Of a stretch of 64,000 nt of DNA, positions 1 to 9,716 are shown piece after piece. The first letter of the stretch is position 1. Every line of letters begins with the position of its first letter. The translations under genes and the position numbers were made by a program. The notes under the pieces are model-generated. The model saw nothing but the letters and a program-made list of their open reading frames with translations, ran no database searches and was not told where the DNA came from. The DNA lies in contig JBHGNT010000014.1 of the NCBI GenBank assembly GCA_043228905.1, positions 6,076,001 through 6,140,000 on the forward strand, given 5' to 3'. This stretch comes from Azolla caroliniana (taxonomy: Eukaryota > Polypodiophyta).

Positions 1-493
1 TGACGCTGCAACAGATGAGGATACTGCTGCCAATGTGGCTGAAAGTAAAAGTCCTGCTATCACATCTCCTTCAGATCAGCTCCACCCTATTCTTTTGGAA
101 CAATGTACTAAATTAGGCAACGATGTGAAATGCCATGAAATAGTGGAAACAACATGTAAAACTGAGGTTCACAACAACAGTGTTTATGAACACTTGATGC
201 AACATTTCTTCGAATCTCAAGACCTTGATTCCACCCCACCGAGCCCAACTACTGAAAATGTCCAAACAGATCCCTTTGTACTTGAAAATCTAGTTCAAGA
301 AACGGCTGATGTGCAATTAGATGCTGAGGCGATGGGAAGGTTGTTGGAGGAGGACACACTTGCGCATTGGGTGAAAGAAGCAAGGCTAAATGGGGAACCG
401 ACCAGAAAAAGGTTGAAGAAGGGGCCACGATCGGGAACAAGACCAGTTACTCGGTCAAGGGGCCTAGACGTAGTGGAGCGAAATACTGTTTAG
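1..493 (+). CDS. Unrecognised ORF, open at the left edge
   Basis: The frame is open from base 1 to a TAG ending at 493, so this is the 3' part of a coding region that begins upstream. The product is acidic and polar (many E, D, T and S), then turns basic near the end (a K/R-rich stretch around 400-450). No domain is recognised. It may be an exon of the same gene as the ORFs at 721-1090 and 1114-1587, because all three lie on one strand in close succession and the gap before the next has a good splice acceptor. It lacks the pol motifs seen elsewhere in the window. Whether it is expressed cannot be judged. Confidence 0.4.
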   Translation, partial: DAATDEDTAANVAESKSPAITSPSDQLHPILLEQCTKLGNDVKCHEIVETTCKTEVHNNSVYEHLMQHFFESQDLDSTPPSPTTENVQTDPFVLENLVQETADVQLDAEAMGRLLEEDTLAHWVKEARLNGEPTRKRLKKGPRSGTRPVTRSRGLDVVERNTV

Positions 494-720
494 TTGGATA
501 TGATTGTTAGCTTAGGGATTTTGCTAGGGTTTTATTAAGTTTTACTATCCTGTTGGACAAGTAAAACCTCAAATTGGTTGTTGCTTGATCCACATTATGT
601 AATGGAACTCTATGATGTTTTTCCAAGATAATTTGAAGAGTGTTGTTCTATGACTGAAACTCTTTGATGTTCAGGATGTTGTTTTGTGAGTGTGAATATG
701 TTGGTGTTTTCTGATGTTGC
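494..720 (+). other. Probable intron between two ORFs
   Basis: This AT/T-rich stretch has stops in all plus frames. It ends in a pyrimidine-rich tract and GATGTTGCAG, a plausible plant splice acceptor, with the next open frame continuing directly from 721. No donor was fixed with confidence. Confidence 0.3.
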
Positions 721-1090
721 AGAGTCTAAAGGGTTTGATTCTATTGCTCGTAAGGCCAATGGCAGTGTGGATACTGTTGATGTTGCAATGTGTTTAAAGG
801 GCCCCATCTTGAAAGTAGATGTAGCAACTGACACAAGTGATCTGGTCACACAAATTGATCAAGCATGTTGCACGGATGACTTGGTGTTGCAGGTAGATGT
901 AGCATGTTGCACGGATGACTTGATGTTGCAGGTAGATGTAGCATGTTGCACGGATGACTTGGTGTTGCAGGTAGATGCAGCATGTGATACCAGTGGACTG
1001 ATATCGAGTAGATTAGTAGCTACATGCACCGAGGTAATCCAAGGATTGATAACTAAGTCGACAAAACAAGAGCACCAGAATGTGAAGTAG
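721..1090 (+). CDS. Unrecognised ORF with 13-residue repeats
   Basis: The open frame runs from the putative splice acceptor at 720/721 to a TAG at 1088-1090. Its centre is three 39-bp tandem repeats encoding ACCTDDLVLQVDV-like units, preceded and followed by weaker relatives (VATDTSDLVTQID, AACDTSGL). The repeat unit is a multiple of three and is kept in frame, which suggests it was translated. The following FCP1-like ORF is in another frame; that frame is open from 1057, so one indel or an unrecognised splice between 1057 and 1087 would join them. Function unknown. Confidence 0.4.
862..978 (+). repeat. Three 39-bp coding tandem repeats
   Basis: Units begin at 862, 901 and 940 with AGCATGTTGCACGGATGACT. 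Copies differ at only one or two positions, so the expansion is recent. The length preserves the reading frame. Confidence 0.85.
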
Positions 1091-1113
1091 GCCCAACACA
1101 GTCGACTGGGGGT

Positions 1114-1587
1114 TTGAAGAGGAAAAGGACGCCAATTGTGTCGGCCGAACCTGAGCTGATTGAGATTGATCGTGTCCTACCAGAAAATGGTGTAACAACG
1201 GCTCAGTTTCAGGAATGGAAACCTAAACCACTAGAAGTTGAAAGAAGAGCCTTGATCTTGGAGCTTGATAAAGTCTTGATGAGTGTGAGATATATGCAGC
1301 CAAGGAGGGACGCGAATCAGTTTCTAGAGTGGGTTGTGCAATACTTTGATTTGTTTATTTGGAGTGAAAAACCAAAATCAGATGTGTGGAAGTGTTTAGC
1401 AAGATTCTTCCCAAAATGGCGAAGTCGTTTTAAAGGTCAATGGGCACGAGAAAATTGTGAGCAAATGGAAGCTGCAAGATTCAAGAGACTTTCTGATTTT
1501 TGGGCTACTTGGCCTGAATATAATGCCGACAACACATTGATTTTGGATACAAAACATTTCCGGCACTACTTCAATATTCGGAGATGA
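1114..1587 (+). CDS. FCP1/HAD-like domain protein, probably phosphatase-dead
   Basis: The ORF matches the plan of the FCP1/SCP (NLI-interacting factor-like) phosphatase fold. It has a first strand ALILELDKVL (residues 46-55), FDLFIWSE (78-85), a K-x-L-x-x-F-W segment (about 124-130) and a late NTLILDT strand (140-146). In active members the first strand carries DxDxT and the late motif DDS; here they read ExDxV and DT. The nucleophilic Asp and the Thr are therefore replaced and catalysis is unlikely. The frame opens at 1057 without an ATG, so 1114 (TTG) is not a real start; the true start is probably upstream, through the 721-1090 ORF. After the TGA at 1585-1587 the same frame stays open to about 1775, suggesting a premature stop. 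The fold call is from motif reading only. Confidence 0.5.
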   Translation: MKRKRTPIVSAEPELIEIDRVLPENGVTTAQFQEWKPKPLEVERRALILELDKVLMSVRYMQPRRDANQFLEWVVQYFDLFIWSEKPKSDVWKCLARFFPKWRSRFKGQWARENCEQMEAARFKRLSDFWATWPEYNADNTLILDTKHFRHYFNIRR

Positions 1588-2125
1588 TGTCTCATTCTAC
1601 CCAAGGAAATGCCTGAACAATACCTGGTGCAAACAGTGAGCTGCCAACTAGGTGCATGGTTGTGGACTCCATATCGAGCTCGATATGCGGATAATATATG
1701 TAGACTCATTCCACTGACTAGCAAGAGCTTAGCTGTTTATAGGAGATTTGTAGACATTTCCAATGGTAATTTATAAATATGTAAAGAGATGACATTATTC
1801 AATGAAGAATTTAATTACTTGTTCCCACTGTACTTATCTATTGTGTAATTTGAGGAATATGTTGCAGATTGTTGAGTTCATGCTATTGATGACTATTTAG
1901 CTATTGCTAGCTAATTAGCTACATTTGTACAACTAATTAGCTATTGATGACTATTTCGCTATAACTTATAACTTAAAACTTAACAAAAAAGACATGATTT
2001 TATTGAGAAAGAAGCATAGAAAGCAGACTGTATACAAGAAATTGATTCTCAAACGAATTTATTTAATTGTTTTCGCGAAATACATGTTTGTTTTACAAGT
2101 AGAACATGGTAATTGCTACTAGTAG
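1588..2125. other. Intergenic region between convergent genes
   Basis: After a short open tail to about 1775 the sequence is AT-rich without a convincing ORF. Around 1895-1960 there are a few copies of the AGCTAATTAGCT-type motif that forms the satellite at 4005-4530. The two flanking genes converge here. Confidence 0.5.
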
Positions 2126-3375
2126 CTACAAATTCCATGGCATACTATTGTAAATACATTCATACACATTAGCACCAACAGTGTATAAACCTGAGCAGTT
2201 ATTGTATTCTGACATTGGGACGTTGATGCACCTGACCAAATGAGAGTACATGTACGCCGATGGTTTGTCTTCTAATAGCCTGTACACATATTCGTAGTCA
2301 TCTAGTTTTGCATAAAAAATGCCTTCGATGTAGAATGTCCCGGCAAATACAAAATTTCCCCATGCATCTACAATATTCTGCCTTGCACACTGTTTACTAA
2401 CCGTGCACTTCAATATATAGAAATCAGCACCCTCTGAATTGCCATCTTCAACATTTACAGCGAAGTTATCCCCAACGTTCAGGACATCACTCAAAGTATC
2501 TCCAAGTCCCTCATATGTGAAGTCAACATTCTGCCCTGTTTCTCCATCAACTGCTTCCTTATCATTCAGAGTGTGATACTCCCAATTCTGAATGTATGCT
2601 TTGTTTAGACAATATCTCCAATTTCCCTGCACACAATGGAAGCAAAAACAAGTCAATTCTCTAACCGCAATACAATGACCATCCAACCTGGAATAACCGC
2701 GAACAACATGCTGAGATCGCAATTCGGGAATTCCTTGGCACTCCCAGGTCTTCTCCCTATTTACTTCATCTATCTTCACTTCCCAAAATTCACGTTTGAT
2801 ATCTCGGATTGCGAGGAATAAACACCTATTGCACTCGTTGACATATTTGTTCTTAAAAATTCAACTATATGTGATGCACAATTCATGTGCACACCATCTG
2901 TCTTTAGTTGTTCATGGGTAAGTGCCCGCTTTATAACAGTCCCTGCACCATCATGTTCACTTTTACCATGGCCAGACCCAAAAAAATTCCATCTTATCTC
3001 CAAACCTGTTATAGCAAGATACCTCCCCACAAAATAAAATGGACATTGAGCCTTGAATTGTGACGCAACTCCGTTAGACCAGACCCAATGTTGAGTAAGC
3101 TCCAAACGTTGAGCTAATAACCACTGCCAATGTAACTTAAAACTGTGTCGGACGAACAAGGTATCATGCTTCTTATCATCAGAAATAAAGAAATGAATTA
3201 CTTTTTTAACATCACCTGAAACTCGAAAATATGTTATGTGCAAAAAAATGGTTACCTAAACTGAACACCAATGCATAGATAGAATTTCATTCTGCTGCTT
3301 GAAAGTATAATTCTCTGCGAAATCTACTACTGAGACTACTACATCATTTGGGAAATCAGATATGCAAGTCTTAAA
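2126..3375 (-). pseudogene. Exon 3: putative catalytic core and C-terminus
   Basis: Reading down from 3375: VVDFAENYTF, NEILSMHW, an in-frame TAG (3256-3258), KHDTLFV, WSNGVASQFK, WNFFGSGHGK and DGAG, then a frameshift near 2850. The frame then continues as REFWEV, LTCFCFHC, GDNFAV and YSHLVR to a stop at 2126. The CxCxxC and YSHLVR blocks recur in the C-terminal part of the family. The D-to-N change in WSNG probably kills activity if this is the metal-binding site I take it for. Confidence 0.5.
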
Positions 3376-3454
3376 CTAATGGGCCTGCCATGAATAAATG
3401 AAGTTGTGTTTAATGAACTTTCCTAGAGATACTACAAACAGAGACACCAAATAC

Positions 3455-3767
3455 CTTGGTTTAAGCATCTTCCGAACTAGATCCTTTCTTTTACACACCT
3501 TTCCTTCAAAATTGGTGTTCACTGACTCAAATAACTTCACAGAGATCAATATTTCACTACTCAATTCATTTGGACACCACCTAAATCTAGTAGGGCCACA
3601 ATCTTGACATAAACCCATGACACATTTATGAATATGGAAGATAGCGTCAGTTTCTCTCGGACACAATATTGAATCTAATAAATAACTCATGGAAGAGATA
3701 ACGTGCTCAAATGATTTACACTCCTCTTACAGGCTTGATCAACAGATTGGGCACCCACATATGCAAA
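3455..3767 (-). pseudogene. Exon 2: cysteine-rich segment
   Basis: The open frame contains CKSFEHVISSMSYLLDS, then LCPRE and CVMGLCQDCG, a cysteine-dense region between the DNA-binding and catalytic parts. The 3' end is a donor at 3455/3454 (CCAAG|GTATTT). The 5' acceptor is not fixed; an AG at 3768 is possible but gives a different frame. Confidence 0.45.
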
Positions 3768-4004
3768 CTGTATTAGTTAGGGATGCGTTATGGTGACTTA
3801 GTAGATTAACAGTCCTTCAGAAAACCCATCTGTACATGGTAAATGCAACAACATGTGTATCGATCCTTTAAGCGTCTCACAAAGTGTGGCTTAAGAGACT
3901 CGAATGTTTGTAGTTGAACTTTGATATTTGGATGCATTCGTTTGAACCTAATAAATAAATCGACCTACGTAATAAAGGGGAATTAGTTATTCTCGTAACT
4001 AGCT

Positions 4005-4530
4005 AACTATCCTAGTAGCTAATTAGCTCTTCTAATAGCTAATTAGTTGTTCTAGTAGCTTATTAGCTATTCTAGTAGGTAATTACTTGTCATGGTAGCT
4101 AATTAGATGTCCTAGTAGCTAATTAGCTATTCTAGTAGCTAATTAGCTGTCATGGTAGCTAATTAGATGTCCTAGTAGCTAATTAGCTGTCATGGTAGCT
4201 AATTAGTTGTCCTAGTAGCTAATTAGCTATCATGGTGGCTAATTAGTTGTCCTAGTAGCTAATTAGCTATCATGGTAGCTAATTAGCTGGTCTAGTAGCT
4301 AATTAGCTATCATGGTGGCTAATTAGCTGTCGTAGTAGCTAATTAGCTATCATGGTAGCTAATTAGCTTTCCTAGTAGCTAATTAGCTGGTAATAACAAA
4401 ATTAGCTATCCTAGTAGCTAATTAGTTGTCCTGGTAGCTAGTTAGCTATTTTGGTAGCTAATTATCTGGTAGTAACTAAATTAGCTATTGAGAATAGCTA
4501 ATTAGCTATCATGGTAGTAGCTATTGAGAG
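4005..4530. repeat. 20-bp satellite of AGCTAATTAGCT units
   Basis: About 25 copies of a 20-bp unit close to AATTAGCTGTCCTAGTAGCT, in near-perfect 20-bp register. Adjacent units alternate TCCTAG and TCATGG, giving a 40-bp higher-order period. Each junction makes the 12-bp perfect palindrome AGCTAATTAGCT. The array lies in the first intron of the transposase-like pseudogene; related copies occur at 1895-1960 and in the LTRs of copia Q. Confidence 0.9.
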
Positions 4531-4669
4531 TAGCCAGTTACCTATGTAGTAGTTATCCTAGTAGCTAACTGAGGTAAATGTAACTGATAAGCTAATTAGC
4601 TTTTCTGCTAACTGAGCTAATTAACTTTCCGTGTAGAGTCAAAACAAATGTTGAGATAAATGTAAATAC

Positions 4670-5419
4670 CTGAGGTACATCAAGAAGATGAATGGGATGC
4701 TCCTCGTATTGATTTCTTCCAACACGTTTCCTGCATAAATCCTTTTTATTGGGTGAAACCCTACTCTCATTAGTCCAAAACATTGTGATTACATCCTTGA
4801 TTTCAAATGTTATGGGTGTCATTGGCTTACATCTTGTAGTTAGCTTAAGTAGACTAGTTCCTTCACCCGAGGAAATTATACGGTTCATTGTATTGTACAC
4901 TGTTTTTCTACTAACACCAATTACCTTAGATAGCTCACTGATGTTTATATCGTCAACATCACTATTAAGTAACATCATTAGACTAGACCTTTTTAAGACA
5001 AGATCAACTTCTGACCTGCTCATGGATACAAAACTATTACGAAGATTATTTACTAAAACAGATGATATGTTTGCATTAAGACCATCACAATCAACTAAGT
5101 CCTTTATCGATGGATCATTACATATTCCATAAAGTACTACCTTCTTTTCTTCATTGCTGGTGTGTTTGGTTTGAACATTGAAATAGTCTACAACCTTTCT
5201 CTCTATGATGGTAGTCGCATTACTTACATTCTCAGCTAAACTATCCTTACCTTTACTGAGTATGGCTTTCGTATCCTTCAACAATTGACGATGTTTCCTT
5301 TATTTTTCTGCCCAATAGTTTCGTATGGCTTGTTGTGTCCTGATAGCATCATCCCTATCCTTATGATCATTGAGGGGTAATTCTAAACACCCTTCTTCCC
5401 CTTCCATTTGGCTGGACAT
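4670..5419 (-). pseudogene. Exon 1: helix-turn-helix region
   Basis: ATG at 5417-5419 opens 39 codons, then an in-frame TAA (5300-5302), then 210 codons to the exon end. ISELSKVIGVSRKTVYNTMN is a clear helix-turn-helix and would bind DNA. It is followed by ITMFW, SRVSPNKKDLCRKR and EEHPIHLL, a block seen in the N-terminal part of this protein family. The exon ends in CAG at 4670 with GTATTT beyond it, a normal donor. Confidence 0.55.
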
Positions 5420-5714
5420 ATTAAAACCCTAAATTTCCAAAAACAAAAACAAGTATTTAAGATGGCTATGGGCAACAACAATACACAAAAATATTCCACA
5501 ATACACAAGATTAGACACAACAATACACAAGATAATCAATAAACAGAAAAGTTATTGCAATCCAAGACCGAACAGTAGAGGAGTTCACTACGTTGGATCG
5601 AATAGTTGAGGAGGTGATCCAGGACCTACCAATGGCGACAACTGAGTGTAGAATGTTGTCGTTGGATGAGTGAACTCCGTCAAATCGAAATGTGGAAAGC
5701 AATCCAGGACTGGA
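5420..5714. other. 5' flank of the pseudogene
   Basis: AT-rich upstream sequence with a few short direct repeats (CAATACACAA, 5480-5530) and, from about 5560, degenerate relatives of the 83-bp repeat that begins at 5715. No gene or clear promoter is seen. Confidence 0.5.
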
Positions 5715-6323
5715 CAGTAGCGGCCCCTGAGTGTAGAGTGGCACAGAGAAGAGAACCCCGTCAGATTGAACAACTCTTTGATGATGCTTGGAACGCACAA
5801 TAGCAGCCCCTCAGTGTAGAGTGGCATAGAGAAGAGAACCCCGTCAGATTGAACAACTCTTTGATGATGCTTGGAACGCACAGTAGTGGCCCCTCAGTGT
5901 AGAGTGGCACAGAGAAGAGAACCCCGTCAGATTGAACAACTCTTTGATGATGCTTGGAACGCACAATAGCAACCCCTCAGTGTAGAGTGGCACAGAGAAG
6001 AGAACCCCGTCAGATTGAACAACTCTTTGATGATGCTTGGAACGCACAATAGCGGCCCCTCAGTGTAGAGTGGCACAGAGAAGAGAACCCCGTTAGATTG
6101 AACAGCTCTTTGATGATGCTTGGAATGCACAGTAGCAGCCGTTGAGTGTAGAGTGGCATAGAGAAGAGAACCCCGTTAGATTGAATAGCTCTTTGATGAT
6201 GCTTGGAACGCACAGTACCGGCCCCTGAGTGTAGAGTGGCACAGAGAAGAGAACCCCGTCAAATTGAACAACTCTTTGATGATGCTTGGAACGCACAGTA
6301 GCGGCCGCTGAGTGTAGAGTGGC
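5715..6323. repeat. 83-bp minisatellite, seven copies plus a partial
   Basis: Units begin at 5721, 5804, 5887, 5970, 6053, 6136, 6219 and 6302 (partial), each exactly 83 bp and very similar. As 83 is not a multiple of three, the minus-strand open frames of about 67 codons step through all frames; they are a by-product, not proteins. Confidence 0.95.
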
Positions 6324-6605
6324 GGCACGTGGACTCGATAGGGTTTAGCAACAGTGGTAGCAACTAACCCACACTACTCAACTAGAGATGGCCTACGTGA
6401 TGTGGCAAAGGATCATGCATAATGGACCTAGGAATTCGATATATAATTTATGGTACACATTTATGGTGCACATATCAATTTATGTTGCACGTTTATGTTG
6501 CACATTTATGGCACTCATTTACATATGTAATTAAAACACTCTAGTATTTTCAATGGTAGTTTTTTGCATAGTTAATTTATTAATGATGGCCTTTTACTAA
6601 AATGA
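6324..6605. other. AT-rich spacer with short degenerate repeats
   Basis: Contains five or six irregular copies of TTTATGGTGCACA-like units (about 6443-6535). No coding sequence is seen. Confidence 0.5.
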
Positions 6606-6640
6606 CTATTTATCAATGGTAGCTTTTTGCATAGCTAATT
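6551..6640 (+). repeat. 27-bp direct repeat pair
   Basis: 6551-6577 and 6614-6640 match at 25 of 27 positions (CAATGGTAG, TTTTTGCATAG, TAATT). The second copy sits at the point where copia A coding sequence stops, so it may mark the breakpoint that removed A's 3' end. Confidence 0.7.
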
Positions 6641-7323
6641 GTTTCCACTCGCATGCTTTCACCCATATCCGATATCTGACCAGGTACATACCATTGCGTA
6701 GATCAAGTTCCCGACGAAAGAGGCATACACTATCTTCATCATACACTATCCTCGGGCTTTGTTTTCTGGATAGCTTGCAGTTTGCCGGAAGTGTCAATCC
6801 GACCAGTTTCGCCTCCGACATGTTGAACTGTGGGAGCACCTTTGTCACATACTTCTCCTGTGACAACCACAATAGCTTCTTTGACCAATCCCAGATTATG
6901 TGCATTCCCAATATCTGTCTTGCCAGACCCAAGTCTTTCATTGAGAAGGTTTGGTTCAGAGCCTTCTTTAGCATCCGAATCTTGCCTTGGTCTCATCCGA
7001 CGATCCGCATATCATCCACATATAGGAGGAGTATCAAGAAATCTCCTCTATCAAATTTCTTCACAAACACGTAATGATTGGCCTGCATCTTGTGGTACCC
7101 TTGGTCGGTCATGAAGGAGTTGAACTTCTGGTACAATTGTCGGGGGGGCTTGCTTCAATCCGTATAAGCTCTTCTTCAGTTGGCACACCAGGTGCTCCTT
7201 CCCTTTCTTCTCAAATCCTTCTGGTTGATGCATGTAGATCTCTTCTTCAAGGTCGCCATGTAGGAACGCCGTCTTCAACAGTGAGACCCACAACTTCTGG
7301 TTGTGGTCATCTATGAACATCAC
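6640..7323 (-). pseudogene. Copia A integrase-RT deletion fusion
   Basis: The start of the integrase core ([16 protein letters not shown]) runs directly into reverse transcriptase ([24 protein letters not shown]). The junction is near 7265 and deletes most of the integrase and the N-terminal RT. After a frameshift the RT goes on with MKDLGLARQILGM and, in a further frame, YASFVGNLIYAMVCT, then ends. The catalytic YVDD block is not in an intact frame. Non-functional. Confidence 0.8.
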
Positions 7324-8200
7324 AGAGTACTACGATTTGGCATGTGACTTTGTGTCCACTTGACACACATCGGTATGCACCAGCTCCAATGGTGCATTCT
7401 GTCTCATCGATAGTCTTGACCGGAAGGAGGTCCGGTTTTGCTTTCCGTCCAAGCAATCAGTGCACTTCCCAAGTTGCACATCCTTCACCGGAATGAGATT
7501 GTCTTTGGCAAGTCTCTTCATCCCCTTCTGGCTCATATGACACAGTCTCTTGTGCCACAACTCACCAGTAGTGTCGGATGCCACATTCACTTCTTCCCGA
7601 CATATCCGGGCATGCATCAGATATAGCGTGTTGACCTTCCAGGCTCGAGCCACTATTAGACTCCCTTTGCTGAAATTCATAACTCCGTTCCGGATGCTAC
7701 CTGTGAAGCCTTCATCATCTAGCTGACCGACTGATATCAGGTTCAGTCGAACCTCCGGAACATGTCAGACATCCTTCAGCCCCAACTTTCATCCAGTTGA
7801 AGTTGTCAACAACACATCTCCTATGTCAACAATTCAGCAGGTCCCTTCATTCTCCATCCGAACACAACCATGATCTTCGGTCGTGTAGGATGAGAAGCAT
7901 CTCCAATCCGGTGTCAGGTGGAACGACACTCCGGAATTGACAACCCACGTTGTCTCATCGCCGACAAGGTTTAACTCATTCTCCTTGGTAATGAGCATCA
8001 GTTCTTCTTCACTTGTCGCGATTGTCAACATTCCTTTCCGATCCGGACCTCTCCGGTCCGAACCATTTTGGGTCTGAACTCTTCTTCGAATCGGTAGTGC
8101 CAGTTTCTTTCTCTTTCTGGAAATGCCGACAGTTCTTCTTGAAGTGCCCCTGCTTCCCACAATCAAGAGCAAGTAGGCCTCCCCCTGACTTCGACCTCAT
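7324..8200 (-). pseudogene. Copia A protease and GAG-pre-integrase remnants
   Basis: Shows ELWHKRLCHMSQKGMKRLA and CTDCLDGKQ (pre-integrase zinc region), the protease as WVVNSGVSFHL, and a Gag knuckle LDCGKQGHFKKNC. The protease Asp is Asn (NSG for DSG) and the first knuckle Cys is lost. Several frames are needed to read it. Confidence 0.75.
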
Positions 8201-8557
8201 CCCCGATTTGTCCTAGTTTTGGGGACTCCTATACCAGCCTCTTCCTCGGTTGTGGTCCTCTTCCGTGACCAAGGCCTTCGGATCGGTTCCAGACTCCCGG
8301 TCCTTCCGGCGAGCTTCTTCATCTAGCAAGCTTGATTTTACCCTTGCTAGGGACAACTGTTTTCCTTCCAGCCCAGCGTTGCCCAATGTGACAACTAGCG
8401 TCTCCCAACTATCCGGGAGGGAACCAAGCAGGAATAATGCGAGTACCTCATTGGCGAGAGGTACTTCCAATGAGGTGGCTTGATGTTTTAGCCCCTGGAA
8501 GGCACTCATGTGTTCTTCCATACTGGTGTCATCCTGGTACCGGAGCCTCACTAGCTT
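8201..8557 (-). pseudogene. Copia A gag, C-terminal half
   Basis: Encodes the UBN2-type copia Gag core: KLVRLRYQDDTSMEEHMSAF, LGSLPDSWETLVV, SLARVKSSLLDEE. It begins exactly where Gypsy-1 is inserted; the upstream codons VSVF are on the far side at 16891. Confidence 0.85.
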
Positions 8558-8561
8558 CTGG

Positions 8562-9644
8562 TGTCGTGAAGATCTATCACTAGGCACGGATCGCGAGGTG
8601 GAACCGTCGGGGTTCTAGACCGGAAGGATAGAAGTTCGCACCAAGCTTAGCAAGAAAGTATTTAGGATAGATTGAGAGAGAGAAAGAGATTAAGATTAAA
8701 CGCTTGACTTAGATTGAGAAATATTGATATGGCCAAGAGAGAGATATTGAGATTAAGATTTTAACTCTTGATTTAAGAAACAAGATATATCATCAATGAA
8801 TTTTCTTCTCATTAATTTCTTAGTTCATACATGGATCTATAATACATTTTTATCCATCCTTTTATACATACCCCCTGCATATGATGCATGTTTGCCATTT
8901 GGCGCTCGTGTATTACATGTGGTGCATGATAACCATGTCACTCATTTCAGCTCTCATGCATAAGAATTTACATGTAAAAGTACGATGATAGAAATATAAT
9001 TTCAACTAAATATCTTGGCTTAGTGGTAAGCCAATTAACTCCTAACTTGGAGGTGCAAGGTTTGAATCCTTACTTGCCCTCCTTGTATATGTATATATAT
9101 TTATATATTTATTTATCTAGTCGCCGGATGCCGGTTACCAGTGGACACCGCCTCGCCGGTTATCGCCGGATGTCGGTTCCACCGGCTCGCCGACTCCGTC
9201 AGATGTCGGTTTCCGGCTGCCGCTGGAGCACCGGCTCCATCGTCGATCCGGTTTTGGTTGGCCAAAACCTTTACGAGTAGCTAGGCCACCTCCACTCTTA
9301 GTTCAAGTTACCTTGAAATCTCTATGCTTCACACATAGACACAAAGATAATAGCTTTTGCTCTACCTTATTATGATGAGAGTTGTATTTGTCGTGCCTAT
9401 GTGGGATATCTCACAGTTTTCTCTTTTTCTTTTACAAACTTTATACCCTCATATCTTGACATCTAGTTGTCCGTTTATCGTGTAATAAAGTGCATTCGAA
9501 AGTTCTTGAAGACCTCCATCATTTTGTACTTAGATATTAAACTTATTTAAAATGTTATCTTCACTATTATTGTTTTATGTAATTCATACTCGATTTTGTA
9601 CGTTTTATGTGATTTTCACACCATTGCCGAAAATCTTCACGACA
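8562..9644 (-). repeat. Gypsy-1 3' LTR (1083 bp)
   Basis: Runs from TGTCGTGAAGATC to CTTCACGACA. Matches the other LTR over its length except for about 85 bp of extra CCGG-rich repeats and a nested solo LTR in the other copy. Confidence 0.9.
9010..9082 (+). other. tRNA-like sequence with Pol III boxes in the LTR
   Basis: GGCTTAGTGGTAAGCC (9017-9032) folds as a 5-bp D-stem and fits a box A. AAGGTTTGAATCCTT (9058-9072) fits a T-arm with a 7-base loop and a box B (GGTTTGAATCC). CTCC/GGAG between them can form an anticodon-like stem. The acceptor stem does not pair, so it is not a working tRNA gene; it is a tRNA relic or SINE head, antisense to the element's genes. The other LTR has it too (15423-15493). 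Confidence 0.6.
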
Positions 9645-9661
9645 TCCACCCCCACCAAACC
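9645..9661 (-). promoter_or_regulatory. Gypsy-1 polypurine tract
   Basis: The minus strand reads GGTTTGGTGGGGGTGGA directly before the 3' LTR start TGTCGTG. G-rich, as needed for plus-strand priming. Confidence 0.7.
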
Positions 9662-9716
9662 ACACGTCCTCTAGTACGTGCCAAGAAGAGAGAAAGTGAG
9701 ATTTCGGCTACGGTGT

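Larger units (their letters stand above)
2126..5419 (-). pseudogene. Transposase-like gene of an unclassified family, decayed
   Basis: Minus-strand pieces join into one multi-exon coding region. In order: an N-terminal region with a helix-turn-helix and an SPNKKD segment (4670-5419), a Cys-rich segment (about 3455-3767), and a core with VDFAEN, a QFK segment and HGKSEHDG followed by a C-terminal CFCFHC region (2126-3375). This order and these motifs match uncharacterised transposase-like proteins that I recall from several eukaryotes. VDFAEN, [SD]DG-QFK and HGK-DG look like an RNase-H-type catalytic core, but that is inference. Breaks: TAA at 5300-5302, TAG at 3256-3258, a frameshift near 2850, and Asn where the family usually has Asp in the WSDG motif. 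Two introns start with GTATTT. Likely a domesticated or dead mobile gene. Confidence 0.55.

Noticed and set aside
4005-4530. Possible CRISPR-like array
   Set aside because: Units are contiguous 20-bp tandem repeats with no unique spacers, in a plant intron.
5511-6296. Series of overlapping 67-97 codon minus-strand ORFs
   Set aside because: They are frame-rotated readings of the 83-bp tandem repeat; the same peptide recurs in each frame, and there is no start context or domain.
9010-9082. Functional tRNA gene
   Set aside because: The acceptor stem does not pair and the anticodon arm is poor; kept only as tRNA-like.
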